A stretch of DNA of 64,000 nucleotides from Bifidobacterium adolescentis ATCC 15703 (GTDB lineage Bacteria > Actinomycetota > Actinomycetes > Actinomycetales > Bifidobacteriaceae): the NCBI RefSeq assembly GCF_000010425.1, contig NC_008618.1:1171946-1235945 (forward strand). Reading direction: 5' to 3'. This document shows positions 10,177-19,342 of the stretch, piece by piece. The position numbers and the translations under genes are program-made. The notes beneath the pieces are model-generated. The model was not told where the DNA came from. It saw only the letters and a list, made by a program, of their open reading frames with translations, and searched no databases. Numbering within the stretch: the stretch's first letter is position 1; the number at the start of each line of letters is the position of its first letter.

Positions 10177-13100
10177 TTAGTTGTTCAGAGAGCGCAGGAA
10201 CTGCACCTGCACCACGTCGGCACCGTCATGGTCTTCGTAATCCATGCGCATCGCGGCCACCGACAGGGTGCGTGCGGGCACGAACATGCCTTTGTCCACG
10301 CAGACGCGGGCCGCTTGGTGCATCAGGGGCGCGACCGGCGTGTTCGGCCATACCGGCAGTCCGGCGTCGGCGAGCACGTGGATGGCTTCCTGCACGTTGG
10401 TCGGCACCGGAATGCACTGCGATTGCGCTCTTCCGATCAGTTCCTGCAGTTCGCTTTCGAGCATGGCGATACGTCCGGGGGCAATCTCCTCGCTCATGAT
10501 GTATGAGGCGGCGGCAAGGTCGAAGTGGTCGCACATCCATTCCGCATAGGCGAGGCGATAGTAGGCGAATGAGGCGTCTTCCCGGTCAAGCGCGACGTTC
10601 AGCGCGTTGAGGCATGCCGCACGTGCCGGATCCCAGTCCTCGGCACGCCCCAGCTGCACGGCGAGCTTGAGGTGCGACAGCGGGTATGCGGGGGCGTAAC
10701 GCACCATGGCGTTCAGATGCGGCAGCGCGGCATCGACGCCTTTGACTTGGGCGAGCAGGTCGGCAAGCTCCATATGCATGTAGAACAGGTTGTCGGGAAT
10801 GAGCACCGTTCTTTCGCCTTCGGTGGCGAACATGCGGTTGTAGATGACGCGTTCCGCATATGAATTGAAGTACCGCGGCACGCCCGGATTTTCAGCGAAG
10901 ATCCGGTCCATGCGTTCGAGTGTGGACTGGGCGGATTCGATGGCCCGCTCGACGTCTCCGGAGAACAGCATGTCTCGTGCCTTCAGACGTTCGTCATCGA
11001 GGGATTGTGCCAGTTCGAATGAGAAGTCGGGCGTGTCTTCGCCGTCGATCAGCGCGCTGGTGACCTGCGGTGCCAATTCGGTCAATTCCGGATCGGATAT
11101 GGAATTGATGATGTCCATGGCCTGTTTGGCTTTGGCCACCGATTCGAGTCCGTCGCTTTGCGCAAGACGATGGAACTCCCCCACGGCGCGCTGCAACAGG
11201 TCGACACGCTGGATAGACAGGCCCATCATGTTCTCACAGCCGAACAACTGCGCCGTGCCGTCATCAAAACGAATGTCGGACAGTTCGGGTTCTTCTTGGC
11301 TTCCCGCCGGTGAGAATCGGCTGTCACGAAGGTCGAAGGCCGCATCGATGGGTTTGAGCGCGCCTTTGCCGTCCACGTCCATTTCGGCGTCGAACATGCG
11401 GTATGTGGCGGTTGGATGGGCCAATCCGTCAGTGTCGAGCCGCTTCAGGAACTCGTCGCGGGCGAAGGTGACGGTCACCAAGTTGCGTACGGTCGGGTTT
11501 TTGCGCAGCTGCGCCATCGGATCGTCGTCATCATCATCGAGGTAGGTGTCGTACTCCGTTTTGTCGCTGGCGTCGTCCCGCATGGAGGCGTCGTCATCAT
11601 CGGCGCGGCCGTCCGGTACCGCGAACGCCATTTCGTCGAAGTCGATGTCTTTCATCAGGTCTTCGAACTGGCCGTCCACCGTATCGTCTCCAGTGCCAAC
11701 GCTATCCGAGCCAGCCGAATCGTCGGAATCGATTGATTCGGATGAGATATCGGTGGTTCTCGGAGTGACGGGCCGAGCCGGATCGCCATGGTAGTCGCCG
11801 TCCTTTGGAGCGGCTTTGGATCCGGATGGCCTCATGTCTCCGGTACGGATGCGTTCGAAGGCGCTTAACGCCTCGCTCATCAACTCGCTGATGGCGGAAT
11901 CCTGTTCGGCTACGGCCTCTTCCAGACCAATCGAATCGATGTGCATCGACACGCGTTTGACATTCGGATCGGCTCCGAAGCTCAGCGCGGCCATCATGAG
12001 TCCGACGCGCAGATTGTAATCGACGCTCATACGCGTGCGTTCGACGTCGGTCAGGTCGATCCACGCGCGGCGCGATACGTCGTATCGGGTGAACGGCATC
12101 ATGGACACTCCAGCAGAAGTGAAGCCGATTGCGACTTCGCCGTCGCTGAGGTCGCACCGGAAGTCAACGTCGAAACGGTATGGCAGACGCAGGCTGCGCA
12201 GCAGACGGGACATGGTCTGCCGGTACACCCATTCGGAACCTCCGTCGGCGCCGAAATCGCCTTCCAACACGTTGTCCTTGGTTGATTCGGCGACTTCACG
12301 CCGGAAGTCGGCCGCGATATCCGCCAGTCGGCTGGCGGCCTGGATGCCGTCTTCCCGGTTCGGGTCGAGGATCGCGCCGAACCGGTCGTCCGGTTTCAAC
12401 GCGATCAGCGCCGGATTCTCCAGCAGGGCGAAGTCGATCTGCGCGGCTTCGGCACGCGTCACCGTGTCCTCCGTGGGGAGAGCGCCGATGCGTGCGTTAC
12501 GTTCCAGCCATGAGCTGACGGCGGCGAAGCGGTTGAGGTTGCCCTCGATGTTGAGGGCGCACAGCACTGCCGAGAACGGCAGGGAGGAATCCCATGCGAA
12601 GAAGTAGCATCCGGAATAGCTGGATGTGTACAGGCGCAGCGGTTCCGCTCCGTGCACAGCTTCGAGCCCTTGATCAGTATCGAGCACGTGGGCTTCGCGC
12701 ATCAGATCGGCGAAGTAGTCTTCCAGGCCGGAGGCGCGCATGCCATGCGACCGGGCGCTCATGGTGTCTCTGATGGACCGTCGGATGGCGCCTATGGGCG
12801 CTTCGCGGTTGAGCCTGCGGAAAATGTTGCCGGAACCGAAGCCGACGAGCAGGCCGTTCATCTGTGGAAGCATGTAGGCGGCGAAGAAGGCGATGGTGAT
12901 GGCGTCCCGGTATTCGAGGTCGAACCGCATATTCGCTGGCAGGATGGCGCGCATTTGCTCAAGCGTGTATCGGTTGCCGGTTTTGAGCCATGAGGCGAGC
13001 CACATCATGCGACCGCCCGGCATGCGTCCCACGACGCCGCCTTGCGTGGCGCGCACCGTTTTCGGATTGCGGCTGGCCGCATGGCCGAGTCTTAGACCGT

Positions 13101-13560
13101 CCGCCAACGTAAGGGTTTCCTCTTTGACGAAGACGAACCGCGGTTCGAGTTCCTGCGTGTCCATGTCCGGATCGGTGCCGGCGAAGACACGCGCTTTGCC
13201 GTCCGCGAGCGCGATTTGGGCGAAGTGGTCGCTGTCGGTGAACAATCCGATGGAGAAGGCATGGCCGTGGGTCTGCGGCAGTTGGGCCCATCCGAGGCGG
13301 AATCCTCCGGGCACGCCTTCGAATCCGTCGATGACGTGTCGTTTGATGAGCGGATTAAGCCGGATGGCGTTGCGGGTCAGTTCGTCGACGATGTCGTCGG
13401 GCTTGTCAAGCGCCTTGCCGAAGGGGTTGGCGTGGATATGGCGCGGCGTGGCCTGGTTGACGAGTCGCCGCACATTTTGCCTGACGCGTTCGAGCATGGT
13501 CCGGTTATGTTCCGGTTGGCTGGCCGGGTCTGATGGTGTGCGGTGAGACATGTGTGCCAT
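10177..13560 (-). CDS. Large conserved hypothetical protein with TPR-like C-terminus
   Basis: About 1,127 residues; not recognised as any characterised family. The N-terminal two thirds look globular, with no signal peptide or membrane span. Features include NPLIKRHVIDGFEG and a Gly-rich AAYMLPQMNGLLVGFGSG. A very acidic linker around residues 640-730 contains DDDDD-type runs and probably divides two domains. The last ~250 residues are helical with repeated Ala/Leu spacing (ERIYNRM, AYPLSHLKLAVQLG, FAYYRLAYAEW), suggesting tetratricopeptide-like repeats. I place the start at the ATG at 13558-13560 (MAHMSHRTP), which has GGATTGAAAGA upstream. In-frame starts at 13581 and 13551 are possible. 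Divergent from the membrane protein gene at 13602. Confidence 0.6.
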   Translation of the reverse strand: MAHMSHRTPSDPASQPEHNRTMLERVRQNVRRLVNQATPRHIHANPFGKALDKPDDIVDELTRNAIRLNPLIKRHVIDGFEGVPGGFRLGWAQLPQTHGHAFSIGLFTDSDHFAQIALADGKARVFAGTDPDMDTQELEPRFVFVKEETLTLADGLRLGHAASRNPKTVRATQGGVVGRMPGGRMMWLASWLKTGNRYTLEQMRAILPANMRFDLEYRDAITIAFFAAYMLPQMNGLLVGFGSGNIFRRLNREAPIGAIRRSIRDTMSARSHGMRASGLEDYFADLMREAHVLDTDQGLEAVHGAEPLRLYTSSYSGCYFFAWDSSLPFSAVLCALNIEGNLNRFAAVSSWLERNARIGALPTEDTVTRAEAAQIDFALLENPALIALKPDDRFGAILDPNREDGIQAASRLADIAADFRREVAESTKDNVLEGDFGADGGSEWVYRQTMSRLLRSLRLPYRFDVDFRCDLSDGEVAIGFTSAGVSMMPFTRYDVSRRAWIDLTDVERTRMSVDYNLRVGLMMAALSFGADPNVKRVSMHIDSIGLEEAVAEQDSAISELMSEALSAFERIRTGDMRPSGSKAAPKDGDYHGDPARPVTPRTTDISSESIDSDDSAGSDSVGTGDDTVDGQFEDLMKDIDFDEMAFAVPDGRADDDDASMRDDASDKTEYDTYLDDDDDDPMAQLRKNPTVRNLVTVTFARDEFLKRLDTDGLAHPTATYRMFDAEMDVDGKGALKPIDAAFDLRDSRFSPAGSQEEPELSDIRFDDGTAQLFGCENMMGLSIQRVDLLQRAVGEFHRLAQSDGLESVAKAKQAMDIINSISDPELTELAPQVTSALIDGEDTPDFSFELAQSLDDERLKARDMLFSGDVERAIESAQSTLERMDRIFAENPGVPRYFNSYAERVIYNRMFATEGERTVLIPDNLFYMHMELADLLAQVKGVDAALPHLNAMVRYAPAYPLSHLKLAVQLGRAEDWDPARAACLNALNVALDREDASFAYYRLAYAEWMCDHFDLAAASYIMSEEIAPGRIAMLESELQELIGRAQSQCIPVPTNVQEAIHVLADAGLPVWPNTPVAPLMHQAARVCVDKGMFVPARTLSVAAMRMDYEDHDGADVVQVQFLRSLNN

Positions 13561-13601
13561 TCTTTCAATCCAACGCGACATGAAGCTATTAGAATAATGA
13601 C

Positions 13602-15779
13602 GTGACTTTTTCGAAGCAGCGTTTTCAGGCACGTCGTCGTATGTGCGCAGCCATTGTAGTCGCTTTCGCGGTGATGGTGGTGGTCGAGTGCGTGTTGTGT
13701 AATATGCCGTTTTGGCGTTCCTTGGCCGCATCAGGTGATTCCGCCGCCGCGTACAACGTGATGGGCCCTGGGCTCGAACGTACTGACGAGGGGTTGTTGA
13801 AGGTCACCGATCCGACGCAGGCATATATGCAGGTCGATGCGGATGGCTCGTCGGAATATGTTCGTATGGATCCGGTGTCTTCGAAGGCGTTGGATAAGGC
13901 AGCCAGACAATCGGAGCAGGTGTTGCGCACGGTTCGTGTCCGTCCTGATGTCAATCGCAGGGCCGGTACGGTCAGTTCGGTGTCGGTGTCTTCGCCACGT
14001 TCGCTGTATGTGCATGCGGCGGCTGCAGGTGGTTCGGTGTGCGTGCGGATTGTCGAGCCGAAGGGTTCGCTGATTCCGTTTGATGCGGTGCGTGCGAATG
14101 TGCGTGTACCGTTCGCGTTGAATCCGTTGCGTATCGGCGTGATGGTGGCCGTGTTGGCGATGGTACTGGTGTGGAGGCCTGGTTCGCGGTTGTGGCGGAT
14201 GCCGTTGGATACGACGAGTGTGAGGCAGCGTGCGTGGCTGGGGGCGCTGCTGGCGGTGCCTGTTGTGGTCACTTGTGCCGTTGTGGTGTGGCAGCTGGTG
14301 GAGGCGGCTCCGTTGAGCTTCCATACGAAAGGCACGTACACGTATGATTTCGACCAGTACGATTACGTGGCAAGGGCGCTGCTTGATGGTCACGCGTGGT
14401 TGGATTTGGATGTGCCGGATGCGTTGCGTGACGCGGCGGATCCGTATGATGTGGCCACCCGGCAGCGGTTGCTTGCCGATGGCGTAAGCCCAGTGTATTG
14501 GGATTACGCGCTCTATCAGGGGCACTGGTATTCGTATTTCGGTGTGGTTCCCGCGTTGTTGTTGTTCCTGCCGTATCGGGCGGTCACATCGTTGTTCGTC
14601 GATGGCGGGCTGATGATGCCCTGCGGCGCGGCCGTGCCGCTGCTGATGCTTGGTTTTCTGGTATTCGGATGTCTGCTGGTGATTCGTGTGATATCCCGAA
14701 TTCGTCCGAATGCGCCGTTGGCTGCGGTCAGTATGCTGTGCGTGTTCATGCTGTTGGCTTCCAATGGTTTGTATCTGTGGTATCGGACGAATTTCTATTC
14801 GGTGCCGATCGCCGCCTCCCTGTTTCTGAGCGTGTTGGGATTGTGGCTGTGGTTGGGCGCCGCCAAGCAGGTGCCGGTGTCAGGCGATCGGATTCGTGAG
14901 GTTGATGGCACGCAGTCGTTGTCGTTGCCCCATCTGGCTGCAGGCTCGATGTGCATTGCGGCCAATCTGGGGTGCCGTCCGCAGTTCATTCTCGTGGCGT
15001 TGCTGGCTTTCGTAATATTCTGGCCGCAGATTCAGTCGATTTTCCGTCACGCCCCCAATGATTCCTCCCTTCCCCATATGTCGGTCTGGCGTCTGATGCG
15101 CGCGCCGTTGGCCGCATTGCTTCCCGCGTTGATTGTGATCGTTCCTCTGCTGGCGTACAACGTGGTCCGGTTCGGATCACCGCTCGACTTCGGCACCTCA
15201 TATCAGATGACGGTCACGGATATGACCAGTTATCGGCAGCCATTGTCGAATCTTGCGCTGACCGTCGCATATTACCTGTTCCTGCCGTTGCGGTTCACGG
15301 ATGCGTTTCCGTTCCTCGCCGTCAATCCGGCGCCTCTTCCCACTTGGGGATTTACCGAGGCAATGCCTGGCGGCTTATTCACGATAGCTCCGTTGACGTT
15401 GGCCGCGCTGGCCTGCCCGTTCCTCTACCGGCGTATGCGCAAGGCCGGGCGCACGAACACATGGCTGTTGTTGACATCCAGCCTGGCATTGGGATTGCTG
15501 CTTGTGGTGATTGACTCCCGCATGGCTGGTTTGGGATGGCGGTACATCGCCGATTTCGGATGGCTGTTTGCCTTGCCCGCGTTGCCTTCGTTGCTGATCG
15601 TACTTGATTGCGGCAAGCCGCGTCTGCGTTGGGTATGTCGTGCCGGATTCCTCGCACTGCTGCTGTTCACGCTGGTTGTCGCGCTGATGTCGTTGTTCCT
15701 GCCCGGGCGTGACGATGAGATGTTGCGTAACAATCCCGCCCTCTATCTCGACGTGCAGTCCTGGTTCATGTTGGGTTGA
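13602..15779 (+). CDS. Large integral membrane protein, GT-C glycosyltransferase-like
   Basis: 725 residues with an N-terminal hydrophobic anchor (FAVMVVVECVLC), a ~110-residue exported region, and then some ten or more membrane spans to the C-terminus. The loop after the second span reads YDYVARALLDGHAWLDLD, followed by DPYD and YALYQGHWYSYFGVVPALLLF. This arrangement resembles polyprenyl-phosphate-sugar-dependent GT-C transferases with an acidic catalytic motif in the first outer loop. No specific substrate can be named. The frame opens with GTG at 13602, six bases downstream of a TAGAAT hexamer and without a Shine-Dalgarno sequence, suggesting leaderless translation. It is followed by a weak hairpin only. 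Confidence 0.6.
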   Translation: MTFSKQRFQARRRMCAAIVVAFAVMVVVECVLCNMPFWRSLAASGDSAAAYNVMGPGLERTDEGLLKVTDPTQAYMQVDADGSSEYVRMDPVSSKALDKAARQSEQVLRTVRVRPDVNRRAGTVSSVSVSSPRSLYVHAAAAGGSVCVRIVEPKGSLIPFDAVRANVRVPFALNPLRIGVMVAVLAMVLVWRPGSRLWRMPLDTTSVRQRAWLGALLAVPVVVTCAVVVWQLVEAAPLSFHTKGTYTYDFDQYDYVARALLDGHAWLDLDVPDALRDAADPYDVATRQRLLADGVSPVYWDYALYQGHWYSYFGVVPALLLFLPYRAVTSLFVDGGLMMPCGAAVPLLMLGFLVFGCLLVIRVISRIRPNAPLAAVSMLCVFMLLASNGLYLWYRTNFYSVPIAASLFLSVLGLWLWLGAAKQVPVSGDRIREVDGTQSLSLPHLAAGSMCIAANLGCRPQFILVALLAFVIFWPQIQSIFRHAPNDSSLPHMSVWRLMRAPLAALLPALIVIVPLLAYNVVRFGSPLDFGTSYQMTVTDMTSYRQPLSNLALTVAYYLFLPLRFTDAFPFLAVNPAPLPTWGFTEAMPGGLFTIAPLTLAALACPFLYRRMRKAGRTNTWLLLTSSLALGLLLVVIDSRMAGLGWRYIADFGWLFALPALPSLLIVLDCGKPRLRWVCRAGFLALLLFTLVVALMSLFLPGRDDEMLRNNPALYLDVQSWFMLG

Positions 15780-15807
15780 CGTCCGACATAAGCTACATCC
15801 AGTAAAA

Positions 15808-15828
15808 AATCAGGTTTCTTTCCTGATT
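15808..15828. terminator. Weak hairpin terminator
   Basis: The 7-bp stem AATCAGG / CCTGATT with a 7-nt loop lies 29 nt after the membrane protein stop. The T run is better on the minus strand than on the plus strand, so its role for the plus-strand gene is uncertain. Confidence 0.4.
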
Positions 15829-15857
15829 CATATAGCAGTTTTTCCGGTTTGCTCTGA

Positions 15858-16190
15858 GTTTCATCGGCAATCATAACGATTGTCATCATTGTTGCTTTGA
15901 ATTATGTTCCGGGGGTCGCCAACCATGAAACCGCTTTCGCCGCCACGCAACCATCCTCGGGCCGCACGTTGGATGCCAAAGGCGACATCGTGCTGCTCAC
16001 CACCGAACTGGGCCGCGACGACAACGCCGTGCAGGACCAGGTCGTCAAACTCGATGCCGAAACCAGCAGTGTGATGCGACTGTTGGATTTCGGCAGCCTG
16101 TTCGCCGATTACAAGGCGTCCGCCACGCATGCGGGCACGGACGATTCGGATGAACTGCCGGTGAACCTGCGCGCGGTTGCGCCTGCGGTT
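15858..16190 (+). pseudogene. Gene remnant, possibly from an aryl-sulfate sulfotransferase
   Basis: An open frame without a proper start encodes a hydrophobic stretch (IITIVIIVALNYVPGV). A segment with protein-like composition follows (KGDIVLLTTELGRDD, QDQVVKLDAETSSVMRLLDFG), then runs out just before the ABC gene promoter. The repeated pattern of residue-binding strands (VVKLDAET ... RLLDFGSLF) resembles the propeller of aryl-sulfate sulfotransferases, which occur in bifidobacteria, but the match is from memory and weak. There is no ATG near the 5' end and no Shine-Dalgarno sequence. Best read as a truncated remnant left by a deletion; a chance open frame is the alternative. Confidence 0.3.
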
Positions 16191-16193
16191 CGT

Positions 16194-16199
16194 TACAAT
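16194..16199 (+). promoter_or_regulatory. -10 element placing transcription start at the ABC gene ATG
   Basis: TACAAT ends seven bases before the ATG at 16207. The predicted start of transcription therefore coincides with the start codon (leaderless mRNA). No Shine-Dalgarno sequence is present. Confidence 0.5.
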
Positions 16200-16206
16200 C
16201 GACGGT

Positions 16207-17016
16207 ATGGGTTTCTTCGATTTGCTGTTCGCCGGTAAACGTTCCACACCGGCTTCGTCCGTCACGTTCCATCTCGACCAGGCCGCCCACATGTACGAGG
16301 ACGGCAATATCGGTTTGGAAGCCACCACGCTTGATATCACACCTGACAGCAAGCGTGTGGCGGTGATAGGTTTGAACGGTGCCGGCAAGACCACGCTGCT
16401 CAAATTGTTGGATGGCGCGTTGGCCGCCACGTCCGGAACGGTCCGCATCGAAGCGGACGGTACCGCATACGACCCCGCCGTGAAACGCGATCTGAAGCAT
16501 GTCGAGGATCTGGTCGGCCGCGTGCGGCGCGAAGAGATTCCGAACGCCTACTACAAGGCGGCTTCGATTCGTGAGGCGATCGACCTGCCGTTGAAGAAGC
16601 ACAAGGTGCCGGAAAGCGAACGTCAGGCGATCATCGGCAATCTGTTCGCGCATTTCGACTTGGCTTCCGTGGCCCGCGAGCCGGCCTCCGCTTTGGATAG
16701 CGAGAAGCGGCATCTGCTGGCGATCGCGGCCGCGTTGAGCTTCTCCCCCGCTGCGATCGTCGCCGACGAGCCGACCAAGGGCTTGGACGAGGTGGCATCG
16801 GCACGCGTGGCGAAGGCCCTGTTCAGCTATGACAAGCAGGTGGTGTTCGCCACGCATGACACGGATCTGATCGTCCGTCCGGAATATGCGATCGACCGCG
16901 TGCTCGTTGTCGACGACCATCGTGTGGTGTTCGACGGCGTGCCTCGTGAGGCGGTCGATTTTTACACGGATTTGGTTCGTTCGAAGTATGAGGCGGCGAA
17001 GGGCGACAGGGCGTAG
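16207..17016 (+). CDS. Solo ABC ATPase, EcfA/BioM-like, with degenerate signature motif
   Basis: 269-residue ABC ATPase. Walker A is GLNGAGKTT and Walker B is AAIVADEPTKGLD with the catalytic Glu. The D-loop and the H-loop FATHDTD are all intact. The C-loop, normally LSGGE/Q, reads ALDSEKRHLLAIA, so both glycines and the leading serine are replaced. The usual Q-loop glutamine is also not evident. Its closest look is to EcfA/BioM-type ATPases, yet no EcfT or S component is adjacent. I start at MGFFDLLF, seven bases after TACAAT, rather than at the in-frame ATG ten codons upstream. Likely a divergent importer ATPase supplied in trans, or a non-transport ABC protein. Confidence 0.75.
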   Translation: MGFFDLLFAGKRSTPASSVTFHLDQAAHMYEDGNIGLEATTLDITPDSKRVAVIGLNGAGKTTLLKLLDGALAATSGTVRIEADGTAYDPAVKRDLKHVEDLVGRVRREEIPNAYYKAASIREAIDLPLKKHKVPESERQAIIGNLFAHFDLASVAREPASALDSEKRHLLAIAAALSFSPAAIVADEPTKGLDEVASARVAKALFSYDKQVVFATHDTDLIVRPEYAIDRVLVVDDHRVVFDGVPREAVDFYTDLVRSKYEAAKGDRA

Positions 17017-17042
17017 AAGAGATTTCGGACTCGGCAGTCCGT

Positions 17043-18209
17043 TCAGCCGATCAGTTCGTTGACGGTGTCGATCACCACGTACACGTTATGCCGGAAATCG
17101 TCCGGTTCGGGCAGTAGTGAGATGGCCAGATAGCCGTTGGAGGTCATGTCGAAGAAGTAGCCGGGCTGTCCGGATACGCCGTGGCGTTCGATCATGTGCA
17201 GCACCAGCTCGTTCTCGTCGAGCACGCTGGGCACGCGCAGCAGTACGTTCCATCCGCCTTCGGCACGCAATACGCTGACGAGACCTTGCTCGTCCGCGTC
17301 GAGCATGGCATGCAGTGCTTTGAGATTGCCGCGCACACGTTCCTGCACGCGCGCGGTCTGCAATGGCGCCGCTTCAAGCAGTGCGGGAATTTGTTTTGCG
17401 ACGATCTCGCTCATGGGCAGATAGTCGTCGGCGATCACGTCGAGACGACGCTTGGCTTCCGCCACGTCTTCTGCCGGTCCGGACACTTGGATCCAGCCGA
17501 CTTTGGCATGCGGTGCGGCGAGCATTTTCGAAAAACCGTCCAACGCGAATGTGAGCGCGCCACGCTCCCCCGCGAGTCGTGCATTGCCTTCGAATGGTTC
17601 CAAATCGTAATCGTAGAACACTTCGTCGGCGATGATGGCCACGTCGTGGTCCCGGCACAGGCGGACGATCGCCTCGCGTTCCGACGGTTTGACGTACGAA
17701 CCGGTCGGATTGTTGGGGTTGATGAGCACCAGCGCGCGGATGCGATTGCCGTCCGGGCCTTCCAGCGCGGTTTTCAGTTCGGCCACGTCGATGTACCAGG
17801 AGCCGTCGAATCGTTGTTGGTATTCGATCATGTCGACGCATTCGAGGCGTGCGATCGATTCGATGAGCGGATAGCCGGGTTTCGGTGCGAGCACGGCGTC
17901 ACCGGCATCACACAGCAGTTTGATAAGCCACGAGTAGGCTTCGGAAGTTGAACTGAGGATGTACAGGTCGTCCGGCGAGCAATGGCCGATTTCCTGCATG
18001 TCAAGGAACGCGGCCAGCGCCTCACGCGCGTAGCGTTGGCCGCGCGGGTCGGCGGAGTAGATGTCCGGAACAAGATCCGGAGCCAGCGCGTGCCGTGTCG
18101 GATTGGAGTCGTTGAGCTTGCCGAGCGGTCTGCCGGCTGTTTTGGCGGTGGCTTCCGCCTTGGCGATGGGATTGGGCTCACTGATGTCGACTCTTGAGGA
18201 AAAACGCAT
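17043..18209 (-). CDS. PLP-dependent class I/II aminotransferase
   Basis: 388-residue fold-type I aminotransferase. The family motif NPNNPTGSYV is followed by DEVFYDYDL (cofactor Asp and Tyr) and by LDGFSKMLAAPHAKVGW, where the Lys after Ser is the Schiff-base residue. The sequence resembles aspartate/alanine-type enzymes of subgroup I-gamma, but the amino-acid substrate cannot be assigned. The start at 18209 (MRFSSRVDIS) is preferred over upstream in-frame codons because the true N-terminus of related enzymes is short. It lies downstream of ppgK on the same strand but is separated from it by a strong terminator, so it is likely expressed alone. Confidence 0.85.
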   Translation of the reverse strand: MRFSSRVDISEPNPIAKAEATAKTAGRPLGKLNDSNPTRHALAPDLVPDIYSADPRGQRYAREALAAFLDMQEIGHCSPDDLYILSSTSEAYSWLIKLLCDAGDAVLAPKPGYPLIESIARLECVDMIEYQQRFDGSWYIDVAELKTALEGPDGNRIRALVLINPNNPTGSYVKPSEREAIVRLCRDHDVAIIADEVFYDYDLEPFEGNARLAGERGALTFALDGFSKMLAAPHAKVGWIQVSGPAEDVAEAKRRLDVIADDYLPMSEIVAKQIPALLEAAPLQTARVQERVRGNLKALHAMLDADEQGLVSVLRAEGGWNVLLRVPSVLDENELVLHMIERHGVSGQPGYFFDMTSNGYLAISLLPEPDDFRHNVYVVIDTVNELIG

Positions 18210-18268
18210 GCTCTCCACCCTACTCCATGGACTGCCGTCTTCCATCTGCGGCACATGGAACAACGAAA

Positions 18269-18296
18269 AAGGCCGTCCGACGAATCGGACGGCCTT
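18269..18296 (-). terminator. Terminator after ppgK
   Basis: A perfect 12-bp stem (AAGGCCGTCCGA / TCGGACGGCCTT) with a CGAA tetraloop is followed on the minus strand by TTTTCGTTG. Confidence 0.9.
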
Positions 18297-18320
18297 GTGA
18301 CAACCTAATCGGTCAACACA

Positions 18321-19088
18321 TCACTTCTGCTTGGTGCTCGCGTAGTATGCGGCGCCGATGATGCCGGCCTCGTTGTGCAGCTTGGCTGCGACGATCGGGG
18401 TCTTGATGTCGATGTACGGCAGGAACTTCTCGGAGACGCGGGACACGCCACCGCCGACGACGAACAGCTGCGGGTCGAAGTAGAACTCCATGAGGGAGTA
18501 GTACTTGGTCAGGCGCTTCGCCCACTTCTTGTAGCCCATGTCGAGCTTCTCGCGGATGGAGGATGCGGCGTACTTCTCCGCGTCGCCCTTGCCCTTGAGC
18601 AGTTCCAGATGGCCGAGCTCGGTGTTCGGAATGAGCTCGCCGTTGAAAATCAGCGCGGTGCCGATGCCGGTGCCCAGCGTGGTGGCGATGACGAGGCCAT
18701 CCTGGCCCTTCGCGGCGCCGAACTGCTGCTCGGCAAGACCGGCGGCGTCAGCGTCGTTCACCACGGTGACCGGACGACCGCAAGCTTCGGAGAACACTTC
18801 GGTGACGTCCACGCCGACCCAGGACTGGTCCAGGTTGGCCATGTAGCCAAGCTTTTCGCCCACATGAATCGGAGCCGGGAAGGCGATGCCGACCGGAGCG
18901 GACTCCGGAACCTCGAAATGCTCGAGCTGCTGGCGAACGATTTCGCCGACGGCCTTCGGAGTGGACACCTCCGGGGTGAGGATCTTCAGACGCGGTTCGG
19001 CGAACTCGCCCTTCTCGAGGTTAACCGGGGCGGCCTTAATTCCGGAGCCACCAATGTCAACGCCGAATGCCTGTGCAGTCTCAATCAT
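18321..19088 (-). CDS. ppgK: Polyphosphate glucokinase
   Basis: 255-residue ROK-family kinase that phosphorylates glucose using inorganic polyphosphate (often also ATP), feeding the bifid shunt. The phosphate-binding motif FGVDIGGSGIKAAPV is near the N-terminus. VVNDADAAGLAE holds the catalytic aspartate region, and TTLGTGIGTAL is the adenosine/phosphate loop. Length matches actinobacterial PpgK, which lacks the ROK zinc-finger motif, and no CXCGXXGC stretch is seen here. The ATG at 19088 has AGAGAGG eight bases upstream. A second in-frame ATG six codons upstream lacks this site. A terminator follows directly. Confidence 0.9.
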   Translation of the reverse strand: MIETAQAFGVDIGGSGIKAAPVNLEKGEFAEPRLKILTPEVSTPKAVGEIVRQQLEHFEVPESAPVGIAFPAPIHVGEKLGYMANLDQSWVGVDVTEVFSEACGRPVTVVNDADAAGLAEQQFGAAKGQDGLVIATTLGTGIGTALIFNGELIPNTELGHLELLKGKGDAEKYAASSIREKLDMGYKKWAKRLTKYYSLMEFYFDPQLFVVGGGVSRVSEKFLPYIDIKTPIVAAKLHNEAGIIGAAYYASTKQK

Positions 19089-19251
19089 CTTCAACCTCTC
19101 TATCAAGGTATGTTATGGGTGTATTCGAACCGGTACGTGTTATGGTAACTCGCAACATGCCCAAAATCGCGCGCGACATGCACAAATGGTGAGAACGATT
19201 GCACAAATTGTAATACTTAACCGAGTAAATATTTCATCGCCTGTTTTGCAA

Positions 19252-19297
19252 ACGATTCGTCCCACGTCGGTAGAGGCTCCGACGTGGGACGAATCGT
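19252..19297 (-). terminator. Strong terminator after the GT2 glycosyltransferase gene
   Basis: A 19-bp perfect stem (ACGATTCGTCCCACGTCGG and complement) with an 8-nt loop lies in the 254-nt gap between the glycosyltransferase stop and ppgK. The rest of that gap, A+T-richer and with CATAAC near 19139, probably holds the ppgK promoter. Confidence 0.85.
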
Positions 19298-19342
19298 CAA
19301 TCGCGTGATCGCCGCGCGTTGGGAAACGCGTGGGCCACGGTG

